This document shows, in pieces, positions 25,016 to 32,970 of a DNA stretch of 64,000 bases. Position numbers and translations under genes: made by a program. The stretch comes from Miltoncostaea sp963771025 (GTDB lineage Bacteria; Actinomycetota; Thermoleophilia; Miltoncostaeales; Miltoncostaeaceae): positions 248,001 through 312,000 of the forward strand of contig CAVYRL010000005.1 of NCBI GenBank assembly GCA_963771025.1. The letters are read 5' to 3'. Position 1 is the first letter of the stretch; each line of letters starts with the position of its first letter. Under the pieces are notes generated by a model, which did no database searches, had not been told where the DNA came from, and saw only the letters and a list, made by a program, of their open reading frames with translations.

Positions 25016-26551
25016 CTAGGCGAGGAAGAGGCGGTATGCGGGGTTGGCGCTCTCGTCGCTGTGGGGATAGCCGAGGGTGCCGAGGAAGGCGCGAAAGGTG
25101 CCCATCTCCGCGGACGGCACCTGAAGGCCGACCAGGATCCTCCCGAAGTCGGCGCCCTCGTTGCGGTAGTGGAACAGCGAGATGTTCCAGTTCGGGCTCA
25201 TCTCGGACAGGAACCGCAGCAGCGCGCCCGGGCGCTCGGGGAACTCGAAGCGGTAGAGCAGCTCGTCCTGGGCGCGCGGCGAGTGGCCCCCGATCATGTG
25301 ACGCAGGTGCTGTTTGGCCAGCTCGTCGTCGGTCAGGTCGAGCGTGGGGAAGCCGCCGTCGCGCAGGGCCGTGGCGATGCGCTCCGCGTCGGCGCGCCCG
25401 CGGATCTCGACGCCGACGAACAGGTGGGCCGCGTCGCCGTCAGCGATGCGGTAGTTGAACTCCGTGATGCCGTGGCCGTCGAGGGTCGCGCAGAAGCGCA
25501 GGAACGACCCGCGCTCCTCGGGAACCGTCACGGCGAAGACGGCCTCGCGCGACTCGCCGACCTCGGCGCGCTCGGCGACCACGCGCAGCCGGTCGAAGTT
25601 CATGTTGGCGCCGCAGGCCACGGCCACCAGCTGGTCACCGCTGCGCCCCTCGCGGTCGACCCACGCCTTGAGGCCGGCGATCGCGAGGGCGCCGGCCGGC
25701 TCGAGGATGCTGCGGGTGTCCTGGAACACGTCCTTGATGGCGGCGCACACGGCGTCCACGTCGACGCGCACGATCTCGTCGACCAGCTCGCGGCAGAGCC
25801 GGAAGGTCTCCACCCCGACCTGGCGCACGGCGGTGCCGTCCGAGAACAGGCCGACATCGGCCAGCACGACCCGGGTGCCCTGCTCGAGGGATCGCGCCAT
25901 GGCGTCGGAGTCGACCGTCTGGACACCGATCACGCGCACCTCCGGACGCAGTGCCTTGACGTAGGCGGCGATGCCGGAGATCAGACCGCCCCCGCCCACC
26001 GCGACGAAGATCGCGTCGAGCGGGCCGGGGTGCTGGCGCAGGATCTCCATGCCGACCGTCCCCTGCCCGGCGATCACGTGGGGGTCGTCGAAGGGGTGGA
26101 CGAAGACCAGGCCGCGCTCGGCCGCGAGCGCGTCCGCGCGCGCCTGCGCGTCGAAGTACGAGTCGCCATGAAGGACGACCTCCACCCACGGCCCGCCGAA
26201 CGACCTCACCGCCTCCACCTTCACCAGCGGCGTGGTCACCGGCATCACGATCACCGCATGGCATTCGAGGCACGCCGCCGACAGGGCGACCCCCTGCGCG
26301 TGGTTCCCGGCCGACGCGGCGATCACCCCGCGCGCGCGCTCGTCGTGGCCGAGGTGCGACATCTTGTTGTAGGCGCCGCGCAGCTTGAACGAGAAGACCG
26401 GCTGGTTGTCCTCACGCTTGAGCAGCACGGTGCAGCCGGTGCGGGCCGAGAGCTGGGGCGCGCGCTCGAGCTCGGTCTCGCGGGCGACGTCGTAGACCCG
26501 TGCGGTGAGTATCCGCCGCAGGTAGTCGGGCGGAGTCGCTGGGTCCTTCAG
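25016..26551 (-). CDS. ilvA: Threonine ammonia-lyase, biosynthetic, with two ACT-like domains
   Basis: A 511-residue protein of the long biosynthetic type. The PLP lysine is in FSFKLRGAYNK (K56), ASAGNHAQG binds the substrate and VGGGGLISG the phosphate. About 170 C-terminal residues form paired ACT-like regulatory domains (ERGSFLRFCATLDGHGITEFNY and ERPGALLRFLSEM), where isoleucine inhibition normally acts. It converts threonine to 2-oxobutanoate, the first step to isoleucine. No usual start codon lies near the N-terminus. CTG 26551 overlaps the stop of the upstream RCC1 gene as CTGA and is the best candidate. Confidence 0.88.
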   Translation of the reverse strand: MKDPATPPDYLRRILTARVYDVARETELERAPQLSARTGCTVLLKREDNQPVFSFKLRGAYNKMSHLGHDERARGVIAASAGNHAQGVALSAACLECHAVIVMPVTTPLVKVEAVRSFGGPWVEVVLHGDSYFDAQARADALAAERGLVFVHPFDDPHVIAGQGTVGMEILRQHPGPLDAIFVAVGGGGLISGIAAYVKALRPEVRVIGVQTVDSDAMARSLEQGTRVVLADVGLFSDGTAVRQVGVETFRLCRELVDEIVRVDVDAVCAAIKDVFQDTRSILEPAGALAIAGLKAWVDREGRSGDQLVAVACGANMNFDRLRVVAERAEVGESREAVFAVTVPEERGSFLRFCATLDGHGITEFNYRIADGDAAHLFVGVEIRGRADAERIATALRDGGFPTLDLTDDELAKQHLRHMIGGHSPRAQDELLYRFEFPERPGALLRFLSEMSPNWNISLFHYRNEGADFGRILVGLQVPSAEMGTFRAFLGTLGYPHSDESANPAYRLFLA

Positions 26552-28626
26552 CGGATGCGCACCCAGCGGGCGACCGAGGTGCGCGGCCGCATCGCCGCGG
26601 TACCGAGGAACCGCGCCGAGACCTTCACCTTCCTCACCCTGCGGGGCGCCTTGGGGCGCAGGACCGCGGTGTAGGTGCAGGCACCCTTCTTCCGGCGCAA
26701 CGACACGGTGCGCCGGGCCACGAACTTCTTGCCGACCTTGGCGGCCACCCGGACGCGCCCACCGCACCGGGCCGCGGGCCTGACGCGCGGCAGCAGCATC
26801 CTGCCGGTGACCGTGAGCCTCTTGACCTTGCCCTTCTTGGGCGAGCGCTTGATCGTCAGGCCGACGCGGCGCGGCAGCGGACGCAGGTGGGGAATCGCGG
26901 CAGCCCTCACGACCGGCGCGGCGGAGACCTCGAGCGAGGCGCCCGAGCGGTCGTCCTCGATGGCGCCGTTGCCCGGCGTCGAGTTGGGGTCGAGCACCGA
27001 CGACGTCGCGACCTCGGCCGACAGCTGGTATCCGCCGACGGCGTCCGCCCGGACGGTGATCGTGAGCGTCGCCCCCTGCCCGGCGGGCAGGCTGCCGACC
27101 TGCCAGATGCCCGGCGGGGCCGAGAACGTGCCGCGGTCGGCGGAGGCGCCGATGAACCCGAGCCCGAAGGGCGGCGGCACGGACACGGACACCCCGTCGG
27201 TGGCGTTGGGACCCGCGTTGACCACCGAGACCACCAGGGAGATCGTCCCGCCCACCTGGACGCGCGTGGCGCTCGTGGCGACCCACACCGAGAGATCGGC
27301 GGCGGCCGGTCCGACGGGGCCGGCCAGCGGCACCGGGCCGGCCAGCGCGACGCTGTGGGCGGGGGCGTCGCCCACGGACACGTTGGTCCCGTAGCCGAGG
27401 CGTCCGTCGCCACCGAACCCCCAGCACCGCACGGTCGCGTCGTCGAGCAGCGCGCAGGTGTGTGAGATCCCCACCGTGATCGCCCGCGCCGTTCGCCCGC
27501 CCAGGGGCACCGGCCCGGCGCTGGCGGGGCTCTCCCCGGGGTCGTCGCCGATGCTCACCTGATCGTTGTAGCCCAGCCGGCCGTTGCCTCCGAGGCCCCA
27601 GCAGCGGACGTCCCCCGTATCCAGGATGGCGCAGGTGTGCCCGACGTAGGTCGAGATGGCGACCGCGGTCCGGCCCGCCCCGAGGTTGACCGTCCCGGCC
27701 GCCGCGGCGCTGGGCACGAGGGCCGTCGAGCCGTATCCCAGACGGCCGTAGGTGCCGAGGCCCCAGCAGCGCACCGAGCCGTCGTCGAGGATCGCGCAGG
27801 TGTGCGAGTCGCCGGCGCTGACCGCGCGAACGGTGTGACCTCCGAGATCGACCGGTCCGACCGCTCCCGGGGTCTCGTTGTCGCCCACGCTATCCGTGTT
27901 GGGGTAACCGAGCTGGCTATAGGCGCCGTATCCCCAGCACAGCAGCTGCCCGTCGTCCCGGATCGCGCACGTGTGGTACCAGCCGGCCGAGATCGCGACC
28001 GCCCGGTGACCGGCGCCGAGATCGACGGGACCGGCGCTCGCCGGCGATTCGTTGTCGCCGATCGAGTTCTGGTTGCCGTACCCGAGGCGCCCCGCGGTAC
28101 CGAGGCCCCAACAGCGGATCGTGCCGTCGCTGAGCAGTGCACAGGCATGCTGGTAGCCGGCCGTGATCGCCGTGGCCGTGCCGCCCAGATCGACCGGAGT
28201 CGCGTCGGCGGGCGTGAGCACGGACGCCGTGCTTCCGGTGCCCAGCCGGCCGTTGGCTCCGTCGCCCCAGCAGCGGACGGTGCCGTCGTCGAGGATCGCG
28301 CACGTGAAGTCGAACCCGGCCGCCAGCGCGCGGGCCGTGCGTCCGGCGCCCAGGTTGACGGGACCGGCGTCCGCCGCGTTGCCGATGTCGGCGACATTGC
28401 CGTAGCCGAGGCGCCCCTCGGCGCCGATGCCCCAGCAGCGGACGGACCGGTCGGCGAGGATCGCGCAGGTGTGTTTGTCGCCCGCGTCCAGGTAGCCCGC
28501 GTGGATGCGCGGCGCGACCGAGGACGCCTGCTCCGCCTGGGCGGACGTGAGAATGAGCAGGGAGCAACAGACCACGATGACGAGGGCCACCGCGACCCGC
28601 GCCCCGTGGGCGAGATCGGAATACAT
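26548..28626 (-). CDS. Secreted RCC1-repeat protein with DUF11-type domain and basic C-terminus
   Basis: A 692-residue protein. A signal peptide (VALVIVVCCSLLILTSAQA) is followed by seven or so RCC1 repeats of about 50 residues, each with the blade motif HTCAIL-DG-VRCWG--GRLGYG, forming a predicted beta-propeller to about residue 430. One DUF11/CARDB-like domain follows (VVNAGPNATDGVSVSV), then a very basic domain (KRSPKKGKVKRL onward) of about 110 residues. Such proteins are common on actinobacterial surfaces; the ligand is unknown. The start is uncertain: ATG 28626 begins the signal peptide, while ATG 28671 and GTG 28713 are in frame upstream. Its stop overlaps the ilvA start although the functions appear unrelated. 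Confidence 0.78.
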   Translation of the reverse strand: MYSDLAHGARVAVALVIVVCCSLLILTSAQAEQASSVAPRIHAGYLDAGDKHTCAILADRSVRCWGIGAEGRLGYGNVADIGNAADAGPVNLGAGRTARALAAGFDFTCAILDDGTVRCWGDGANGRLGTGSTASVLTPADATPVDLGGTATAITAGYQHACALLSDGTIRCWGLGTAGRLGYGNQNSIGDNESPASAGPVDLGAGHRAVAISAGWYHTCAIRDDGQLLCWGYGAYSQLGYPNTDSVGDNETPGAVGPVDLGGHTVRAVSAGDSHTCAILDDGSVRCWGLGTYGRLGYGSTALVPSAAAAGTVNLGAGRTAVAISTYVGHTCAILDTGDVRCWGLGGNGRLGYNDQVSIGDDPGESPASAGPVPLGGRTARAITVGISHTCALLDDATVRCWGFGGDGRLGYGTNVSVGDAPAHSVALAGPVPLAGPVGPAAADLSVWVATSATRVQVGGTISLVVSVVNAGPNATDGVSVSVPPPFGLGFIGASADRGTFSAPPGIWQVGSLPAGQGATLTITVRADAVGGYQLSAEVATSSVLDPNSTPGNGAIEDDRSGASLEVSAAPVVRAAAIPHLRPLPRRVGLTIKRSPKKGKVKRLTVTGRMLLPRVRPAARCGGRVRVAAKVGKKFVARRTVSLRRKKGACTYTAVLRPKAPRRVRKVKVSARFLGTAAMRPRTSVARWVRIR

Positions 28627-28726
28627 GAATCCGAAGCTTTCGTACCACAGGAGCCGCTCCGGCGTCACCATCGCCGGTGACCGCGACGGAGCCTCCGAGC
28701 GGGCCCGGCGCACTCCCGGGGGCGTC

Positions 28727-28732
28727 TAGACT
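28727..28732 (+). promoter_or_regulatory. -10-like hexamer TAGACT of the GNAT-lipB unit
   Basis: Ends 8 bases before GTG 28741 and sits in a GTCTAGAC palindrome. A minus-strand TAGACG overlaps it and could serve the divergent RCC1 gene. Leaderless spacing favours GTG 28741 over GTG 28735. Confidence 0.5.
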
Positions 28733-28740
28733 GCGTGGCC

Positions 28741-29307
28741 GTGACCTCTCCGCTCGTGATCCGCCCGGCACAGAGCGAGGATGCGGGCGCGATCGGCGTG
28801 ATCTACGACGAGGCCGCGGCCAGCGGGCTCGCGACCTTCGCCACCGGCCCGCACACGGCGGACGAGCGCCGGGGCTGGCTCGCGGGGCGAGACGCGCGCG
28901 CCCCGGTGTGGACCGGACTGATCGACGGTGAGGTCGTCGCGTGGTCGGCGCTCGCGCCCTTCTCGCACCGTGGTTGGTACTCCGGGGTGGGCGAGTACAC
29001 GGTCTACGTCGCGCAGCGCTCCCACGGCCGCGGGGTGGGCGGGCGGATGCTGGCCGCGCTCGCCGAGGCAGCGCCCTCGTTCGGCTACTGGAAGCTCGTG
29101 GGGATGATCCTGCCCGAGAACGCCGCCGGGCTGGCGCTCGCCCGGAGCGCGGGGTTCAGCGTGGTGGGCACCCACCGCGCGCACGCGCGGCGAGAGGGCG
29201 TGTGGCGCGACGTCACCATCGTCGAGCTCCACCTCGAGGGGTTGGGCGAGGACGCCGGTCCCGTGCCAGACTCGGAGGTGTCCACACCGCCGCCGAGACG
29301 AGGTTGA
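28741..29307 (+). CDS. GNAT-family N-acetyltransferase (phosphinothricin acetyltransferase-like)
   Basis: A 188-residue protein with the Pat/MddA pattern: IRPAQSEDAGAIGVIYDEA at the start, YTVYVAQRSHGRGVGGRML for acetyl-CoA binding (RxxGxG-type loop) and NAAGLALARSAGF near the C-terminus. It acetylates amino groups, perhaps of methionine sulfone or sulfoximine-like compounds. The start was moved to GTG 28741 from GTG 28735 on promoter spacing. Its TGA shares a base with the ATG of a 34-codon ORF that leads into lipB. Confidence 0.82.
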   Translation: MTSPLVIRPAQSEDAGAIGVIYDEAAASGLATFATGPHTADERRGWLAGRDARAPVWTGLIDGEVVAWSALAPFSHRGWYSGVGEYTVYVAQRSHGRGVGGRMLAALAEAAPSFGYWKLVGMILPENAAGLALARSAGFSVVGTHRAHARREGVWRDVTIVELHLEGLGEDAGPVPDSEVSTPPPRRG

Positions 29308-29411
29308 TGGCCGCCACGACCGACCCCTCCCCCGGCCCCCAGGCCGGGCTGATGCGGGAGATGTCCGAGGCGATGCGGCTCATCGGGCGCCCCGGGGCGC
29401 CGGTGCCGTGA
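29307..29411 (+). CDS. 34-residue ORF bridging the GNAT gene and lipB
   Basis: A short frame starting at ATG in a TGATG overlap with the GNAT stop and ending in a GTGA overlap with the lipB start. It encodes a disordered Pro/Ala start and an amphipathic LMREMSEAMRLIG helix. The overlaps at both ends make it likely that ribosomes traverse it. Whether the peptide has a function or only couples lipB translation cannot be decided here. Confidence 0.45.
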   Translation: MAATTDPSPGPQAGLMREMSEAMRLIGRPGAPVP

Positions 29412-30094
29412 GCAGGCGGCCGGGCGCTCTGGTCCGCACGGAGCGGATCGCCTACCACGAGGCATGGGACGTTCAGCGGCGACTGGCCGCCGCGCGGGCC
29501 GAGGGCGCGATCCCGGATGTGATCTGGCTGCTCGAGCACCCGCCGACGTTCACGGCCGGACGTCACGGCCGGCGCTCCGACCTCTTCCTCAGCGACGAGG
29601 CCCTCGCGAATGCCGGGGCCAGCTTCGTGGACGTCGATCGCGGCGGGCAGATGACCTGGCATGGCCCGGGCCAGAGCGTGGGCTACGCAATCTGCGACCT
29701 GCGGCCCGGCCGGCGCGTGCGCGCCTTCGTCGAGCACCTGGTGGGCGCGATGCGCGACGCCGCGGCGCTCCCGGGAGCCGCGCCCGGCGAGGACGCGATG
29801 GGTCTCTACGCCGGAGGCCGCAAGATCGGCAGCGTGGGCATTCGCGTCAGCGAGGGCGTCACCACCCACGGGCTGGCCCTGAACCGCGACCCCGACCTGG
29901 AGTGGTTCCGCATCATGACCGCGTGCGGAGCACCGGGGGTCGAGGCAACCTCGATCGCCGCCGAGGGAGGCGACCCTGCGCGCGAACGGGTTGACACGGC
30001 CCTCGCCCAGAGCCTCGGTCAGCGGCTCGGTCTCGCCTTGGAGCCGGCGCGGCTCGACGAGCTGCTGCCCGTCGTGACCGAGGTGGTCTCCTAG
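29408..30094 (+). CDS. lipB: Octanoyltransferase
   Basis: A 228-residue LipB with the family core DRGGQMTWHGPGQ (the usual Tyr replaced by Trp), GGRKIGSVGIRVS with the catalytic K139, and HGLALNRDPDLEWFRIMTACG with the catalytic C173. It moves octanoate from acyl carrier protein to lipoyl domains of 2-oxoacid dehydrogenases or GcvH. Lipoyl synthase (lipA), often adjacent, is not in the window. It converges on the ABC transporter genes with a 4-base overlap. Confidence 0.9.
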   Translation: MSRRPGALVRTERIAYHEAWDVQRRLAAARAEGAIPDVIWLLEHPPTFTAGRHGRRSDLFLSDEALANAGASFVDVDRGGQMTWHGPGQSVGYAICDLRPGRRVRAFVEHLVGAMRDAAALPGAAPGEDAMGLYAGGRKIGSVGIRVSEGVTTHGLALNRDPDLEWFRIMTACGAPGVEATSIAAEGGDPARERVDTALAQSLGQRLGLALEPARLDELLPVVTEVVS

Positions 30095-30820
30095 AGAACG
30101 AGGGAGAGGAAGCGCTGCGTGCGCTCCTCCTTGGGCTGCACCAGCACCTGGTCGGGGTCGCCCTGTTCCACGATCACGCCTCCGTCCATGAACACCACGC
30201 GGTCGCCGACCTCGCGCGCGAATCCCATCTCGTGGGTCACGACCACCATCGTCATGCCCTCCTCGGCGAGCAGCCGCATCACCCCGAGGACGTCCTTGAC
30301 CAGCTCCGGGTCGAGCGCGCTGGTGACCTCGTCGAACAGCATCGCCTCGGGCTCCATCGCCAGCGCGCGGGCGATGGCGACGCGCTGCTGCTGCCCTCCG
30401 GAGAGACGCGAGGGGTGCTCATCGGCCTTTTCGGCCATGCCGACGCAGTCCAGCTGGCGCATCGCCCTCTCGCGGGCCGCCGCGCGGTCGAGCCCGAGGA
30501 CGCGCATCGGCGCGAGCGTGACGTTGTCGAGCACGGTCCGGTGGGGGAAGAGGTTGAACGACTGGAAGACCATGCCAAGGCGCCGTCGGAGCGCGTTCAA
30601 CCGGCGCGCCCGGCGCCGTGAGCTCGTCCGCCCCGAGGAAGACGCGTCCTTCGGTGGGTTGCTCGAGCATGTTGAGGCAGCGCAGGAGGGTCGACTTGCC
30701 CGAGCCCGACGGCCCGATGACGCAGACGACCTCGCCGTCGCGCACCTCCAAGTTGACCCCGCGGAGCACGGTGTTCGCGCCGAACCGCTTGACGATGCCC
30801 TCGGCACGGATGGCGGTCAC
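30091..30820 (-). pseudogene. Polar amino acid ABC transporter ATPase (GlnQ/HisP-like), frameshifted
   Basis: Starting at GTG 30820 (overlapping the permease stop) the frame reads a normal N-terminus with Walker A (GPSGSGKST) up to ADELTAPGAPV. It then loses homology. From about 30615 a different frame continues as LNALRRRLGMVFQSFNLFPH with the signature LSGGQQQRVAIARALA, Walker B (MLFDEVTSALDP) and the switch histidine (VVVTHEMGF). Joining the two requires skipping one base between roughly 30605 and 30625. The total length of 730 bases is one more than 243 codons. It is therefore either a one-base insertion that inactivates the gene or a sequencing error; both halves are otherwise intact, so the damage is recent. 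Confidence 0.8.
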
Positions 30821-31557
30821 GGGGCCACCACCTCGCCACGCCCCATGCGACGCTGGTCCCGCGCGATGATCTTGTCCAGGAGGAAGATCAGAGGGAGCGT
30901 GAAGACCACGTAGTAGACGGCCGCCACGACCAGCGTGGAGGAGTTGAAGGTCACCGACTGCGCGTCGCGCGCGACGTTCACCACGTCGTTGACGGCCAGC
31001 ACGCTCACCAGCGAGACGTCCTTGGTGAGCGCGATGAAGTCGTTCATCAGCGGCGGCAGCACGCGGCGCACCGCCTGCGGCAGGACCACGAGCCGCAGCG
31101 CCTGCCCGCCGCCCATCCCGAGGCTGCGGGCCGCCTCGGTCTGCCCCCGGTCGACTGACTCGATCCCGGCGCGGTAGACCTCGGCGATGTAGGCCGCGTA
31201 CACCAGTCCGAGGCCGATCCAGCCGATCTCGAACGTGGTCAGGTCCTTGACGATCGGGATCGGCAGGAACGGGAAGCTGCCGGCCATCAGCAGCAGCACC
31301 AGCAGAGCGGGGATCGCGCGGAACATGTTGATGTAGGTCACCGCCAGAACGCGCGCGACGGTCCCCGCGATGCGCCCGGTCCTGGTCCGGGCGCCCCGGC
31401 CCAGCTGGCGGCAGACCGCCAGCAGCAGCCCGAGCGTGAGGGCCAGGACCTCCGCGAGGAGGGCGATCTGGATGGTGACCCAGAAGCCTCGCCCGAGGGC
31501 GCCGAAGTAGGGCTGCGCCGCGCCCCAGTCGAAGTACTGCTGAAAGACCTGGTTCAC
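30817..31557 (-). CDS. Polar amino acid ABC transporter permease (HisM/GlnP family)
   Basis: A 246-residue membrane protein with about five helices. Near residue 155 it has the EAARSLGMGGGQALRLVVLPQA segment (EAA loop) that docks on the ATPase. TYINMFRAIPALLVLLL is the family's typical N-terminal substrate-path helix. It imports a polar amino acid (glutamine, glutamate, histidine or similar). It overlaps the ATPase gene and follows the binding-protein gene by 26 bases, forming the standard three-gene operon. Confidence 0.9.
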   Translation of the reverse strand: MNQVFQQYFDWGAAQPYFGALGRGFWVTIQIALLAEVLALTLGLLLAVCRQLGRGARTRTGRIAGTVARVLAVTYINMFRAIPALLVLLLMAGSFPFLPIPIVKDLTTFEIGWIGLGLVYAAYIAEVYRAGIESVDRGQTEAARSLGMGGGQALRLVVLPQAVRRVLPPLMNDFIALTKDVSLVSVLAVNDVVNVARDAQSVTFNSSTLVVAAVYYVVFTLPLIFLLDKIIARDQRRMGRGEVVAP

Positions 31558-31583
31558 GGCGCAACCCCTCTCCCCTCAGGCTC

Positions 31584-32402
31584 CTACTGCGGCGCGTCGC
31601 CGAACCAGGTCGCGTAGATCTGGTCGTAGGTGCCGTTCGCCTTGATCTCGGCGAGGCCCGTGTTGAACGCATCCCTGAGCGCCGGGTTGCTCTTGGGGAA
31701 CATCAGCCCGAGGCCCAGGTCGCCCGGGATCTCCCCGGTCACCTTGAGGGTGGGCTTCTGGGCGGCCGCGTACGCGACGACCGGGAAGTCGGTGATCGAC
31801 GCGTCCGCGCGGCCCTGGGCCACGGCGTTGAAGGCGTCGTCGTTGTTCTGGAACTGCAGCACCGTCGCGCCGGGCACCTTGCCCGCGACCTCTGCACCGA
31901 CCGTGCCGCGCTGGGTGGCGATCTTCTTCCCATCGAGGCTCGCGAGGTCCGTGATGTCGGTGTTGTCCTTCTTGGCGAGGATCGCCTGGTTCGCGCTGAG
32001 GTACGTATCGCCGAAGTCGACGACCTTGGCCCGAGCGGGGGTGATCGTCCACGAGGACGCGGACATGTCGTAGCGGCCCTGGCGGATGCCCAGGATGATC
32101 GAATCGAAGGGCTGGTCGATGAACTTGACCGTCGTGATGCCCTGCGTCTTGGCGATCGCGTTGACGAGATCGACGTCGAAGCCCTTGGCCACGGAGGAGC
32201 CCGGGTCCGTGAACTCGAACGGGGCGTACGGGATGTCGCTTCCCACCGTCACGGTGCCGGGCGTCTTGAGACCGAGATCGGCCGCCGCGGTGGTGCTCGA
32301 CGCGGTGCTCGCCGATGAATCGCTACTGCTACTGCTACTGCCACATGCGGCGAGGGTGAGCAACGCGGCCAAAACTGCGAATAGTGCGAGATATTTGCGC
32401 AT
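31584..32402 (-). CDS. Amino acid ABC transporter substrate-binding lipoprotein
   Basis: A 272-residue SBP with a lipoprotein signal ending LTLAAC-GSS (C20 acylated), a Ser-rich flexible linker, then the family 3 fold: GSDIPYAPFEF, KGFDVDLVNAIAK, MSASSWTITPARAKVVDFGDTYL. The ligand is a polar amino acid that cannot be specified further. The mRNA has a short leader with GGAGG before the ATG and TAGGGT further upstream as a likely -10. It is the first gene of the operon, which ends in the frameshifted ATPase. Confidence 0.9.
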   Translation of the reverse strand: MRKYLALFAVLAALLTLAACGSSSSSSDSSASTASSTTAAADLGLKTPGTVTVGSDIPYAPFEFTDPGSSVAKGFDVDLVNAIAKTQGITTVKFIDQPFDSIILGIRQGRYDMSASSWTITPARAKVVDFGDTYLSANQAILAKKDNTDITDLASLDGKKIATQRGTVGAEVAGKVPGATVLQFQNNDDAFNAVAQGRADASITDFPVVAYAAAQKPTLKVTGEIPGDLGLGLMFPKSNPALRDAFNTGLAEIKANGTYDQIYATWFGDAPQ

Positions 32403-32478
32403 TTTGCCTCCGTCCGAGTTGTTGACGACCCTACCCGCGGGACCGCCCGCGCGCTCGGCGTCCGAGGGCCAAGATCCG

Positions 32479-32655
32479 TCAGATCAGAAGCGACTCCCAG
32501 GCCACGAGGGCCGCGGCGACGAGTGCGTCGTCGGCCGGGTCGGCGCCCGCGGCGGCCACCGCGGCGGCGAGGTCGTCGGCGTGCACCTCGAACGGCTCGG
32601 CATCGGGCATCGCGGTGCGCAGCGCGTGCGCGAGCGCCTCGGGGTCGTCCGCCAC
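32479..32655 (-). CDS. Small acidic hypothetical protein
   Basis: A 58-residue Ala/Asp-rich protein, probably helical (DDLAAAVAAAGADPADDALVAAALVAWE), with no membrane segment. GTG 32655 is the first ordinary start. The frame is open to a CTG at 32676 that overlaps the stop of the upstream membrane-protein gene as CTGA, adding seven residues (LSDPAGR). No family is recognised. Confidence 0.5.
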   Translation of the reverse strand: MADDPEALAHALRTAMPDAEPFEVHADDLAAAVAAAGADPADDALVAAALVAWESLLI

Positions 32656-32672
32656 GCGTCCGGCCGGGTCGC

Positions 32673-32882
32673 TCAGAGCAGGTTGACGGCGGCCGCTGCC
32701 GCCAGCACCAGGATGATGCCGCCATAGCCCATGTAGCCGCTCACCAGCAGCAGCACGCCCAGGGCGACCAGCAGCACGACCACCACGCCCCACGCGACCT
32801 TGGTGAGCCCTCCGGCCCCGAGTTCCCACCCGCTCTCCGGCGGGCGCCCCGCGCGTGGCGGCTTCTTGGGGGTCTCCGTCAC
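32673..32882 (-). CDS. Small membrane protein
   Basis: A 69-residue protein: a Pro/Lys-rich cytoplasmic head, then two hydrophobic stretches (VAWGVVVVLLVALGVLLLVSG and GGIILVLAAAAAV) forming a hairpin. TAACGT lies 7 bases before GTG 32882, the leaderless pattern. It is divergent from the peroxiredoxin gene and probably co-transcribed with the small acidic ORF that follows. Function unknown. Confidence 0.6.
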   Translation of the reverse strand: MTETPKKPPRAGRPPESGWELGAGGLTKVAWGVVVVLLVALGVLLLVSGYMGYGGIILVLAAAAAVNLL

Positions 32883-32889
32883 CGCGGGG

Positions 32890-32895
32890 ACGTTA
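32890..32895 (-). promoter_or_regulatory. -10-like hexamer TAACGT
   Basis: Minus-strand TAACGT ends 7 bases before GTG 32882. A possible plus-strand -10 for the divergent peroxiredoxin gene, TATCCT, lies about 40 bases away at 32934-32939. Confidence 0.45.
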
Positions 32896-32970
32896 GCGGC
32901 TCGGTCGGCGGTCCTGAACCCGCCCCGCCGATCTATCCTCGCCGTCCGGGAGTCGACCCAGGAGCGTCGC

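Noticed and set aside
23621..26674. A plus-strand frame open for more than 1000 codons across the HtrA and ilvA genes
   Set aside because: It runs in another frame of HtrA and antisense to ilvA, with Arg/Gly/Ala/His-rich translation and no motif; the real genes carry intact catalytic signatures.
28926..29306. Alternative reading frames within the GNAT gene extending toward lipB
   Set aside because: Only the GNAT frame shows acetyl-CoA-binding motifs; just the 34-codon tail of one frame is retained because of its overlaps.
30600..30630. Programmed +1 frameshifting in the ABC ATPase
   Set aside because: No slippery stop such as a shifty codon before TGA and no internal Shine-Dalgarno is apparent; insertion or sequencing error is simpler.
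32316..32345. Hexanucleotide repeat (ctactg, three copies) in the binding-protein gene
   Set aside because: It encodes the Ser-rich linker after the lipid anchor; too short to propose phase variation, and multiples of six keep the frame.
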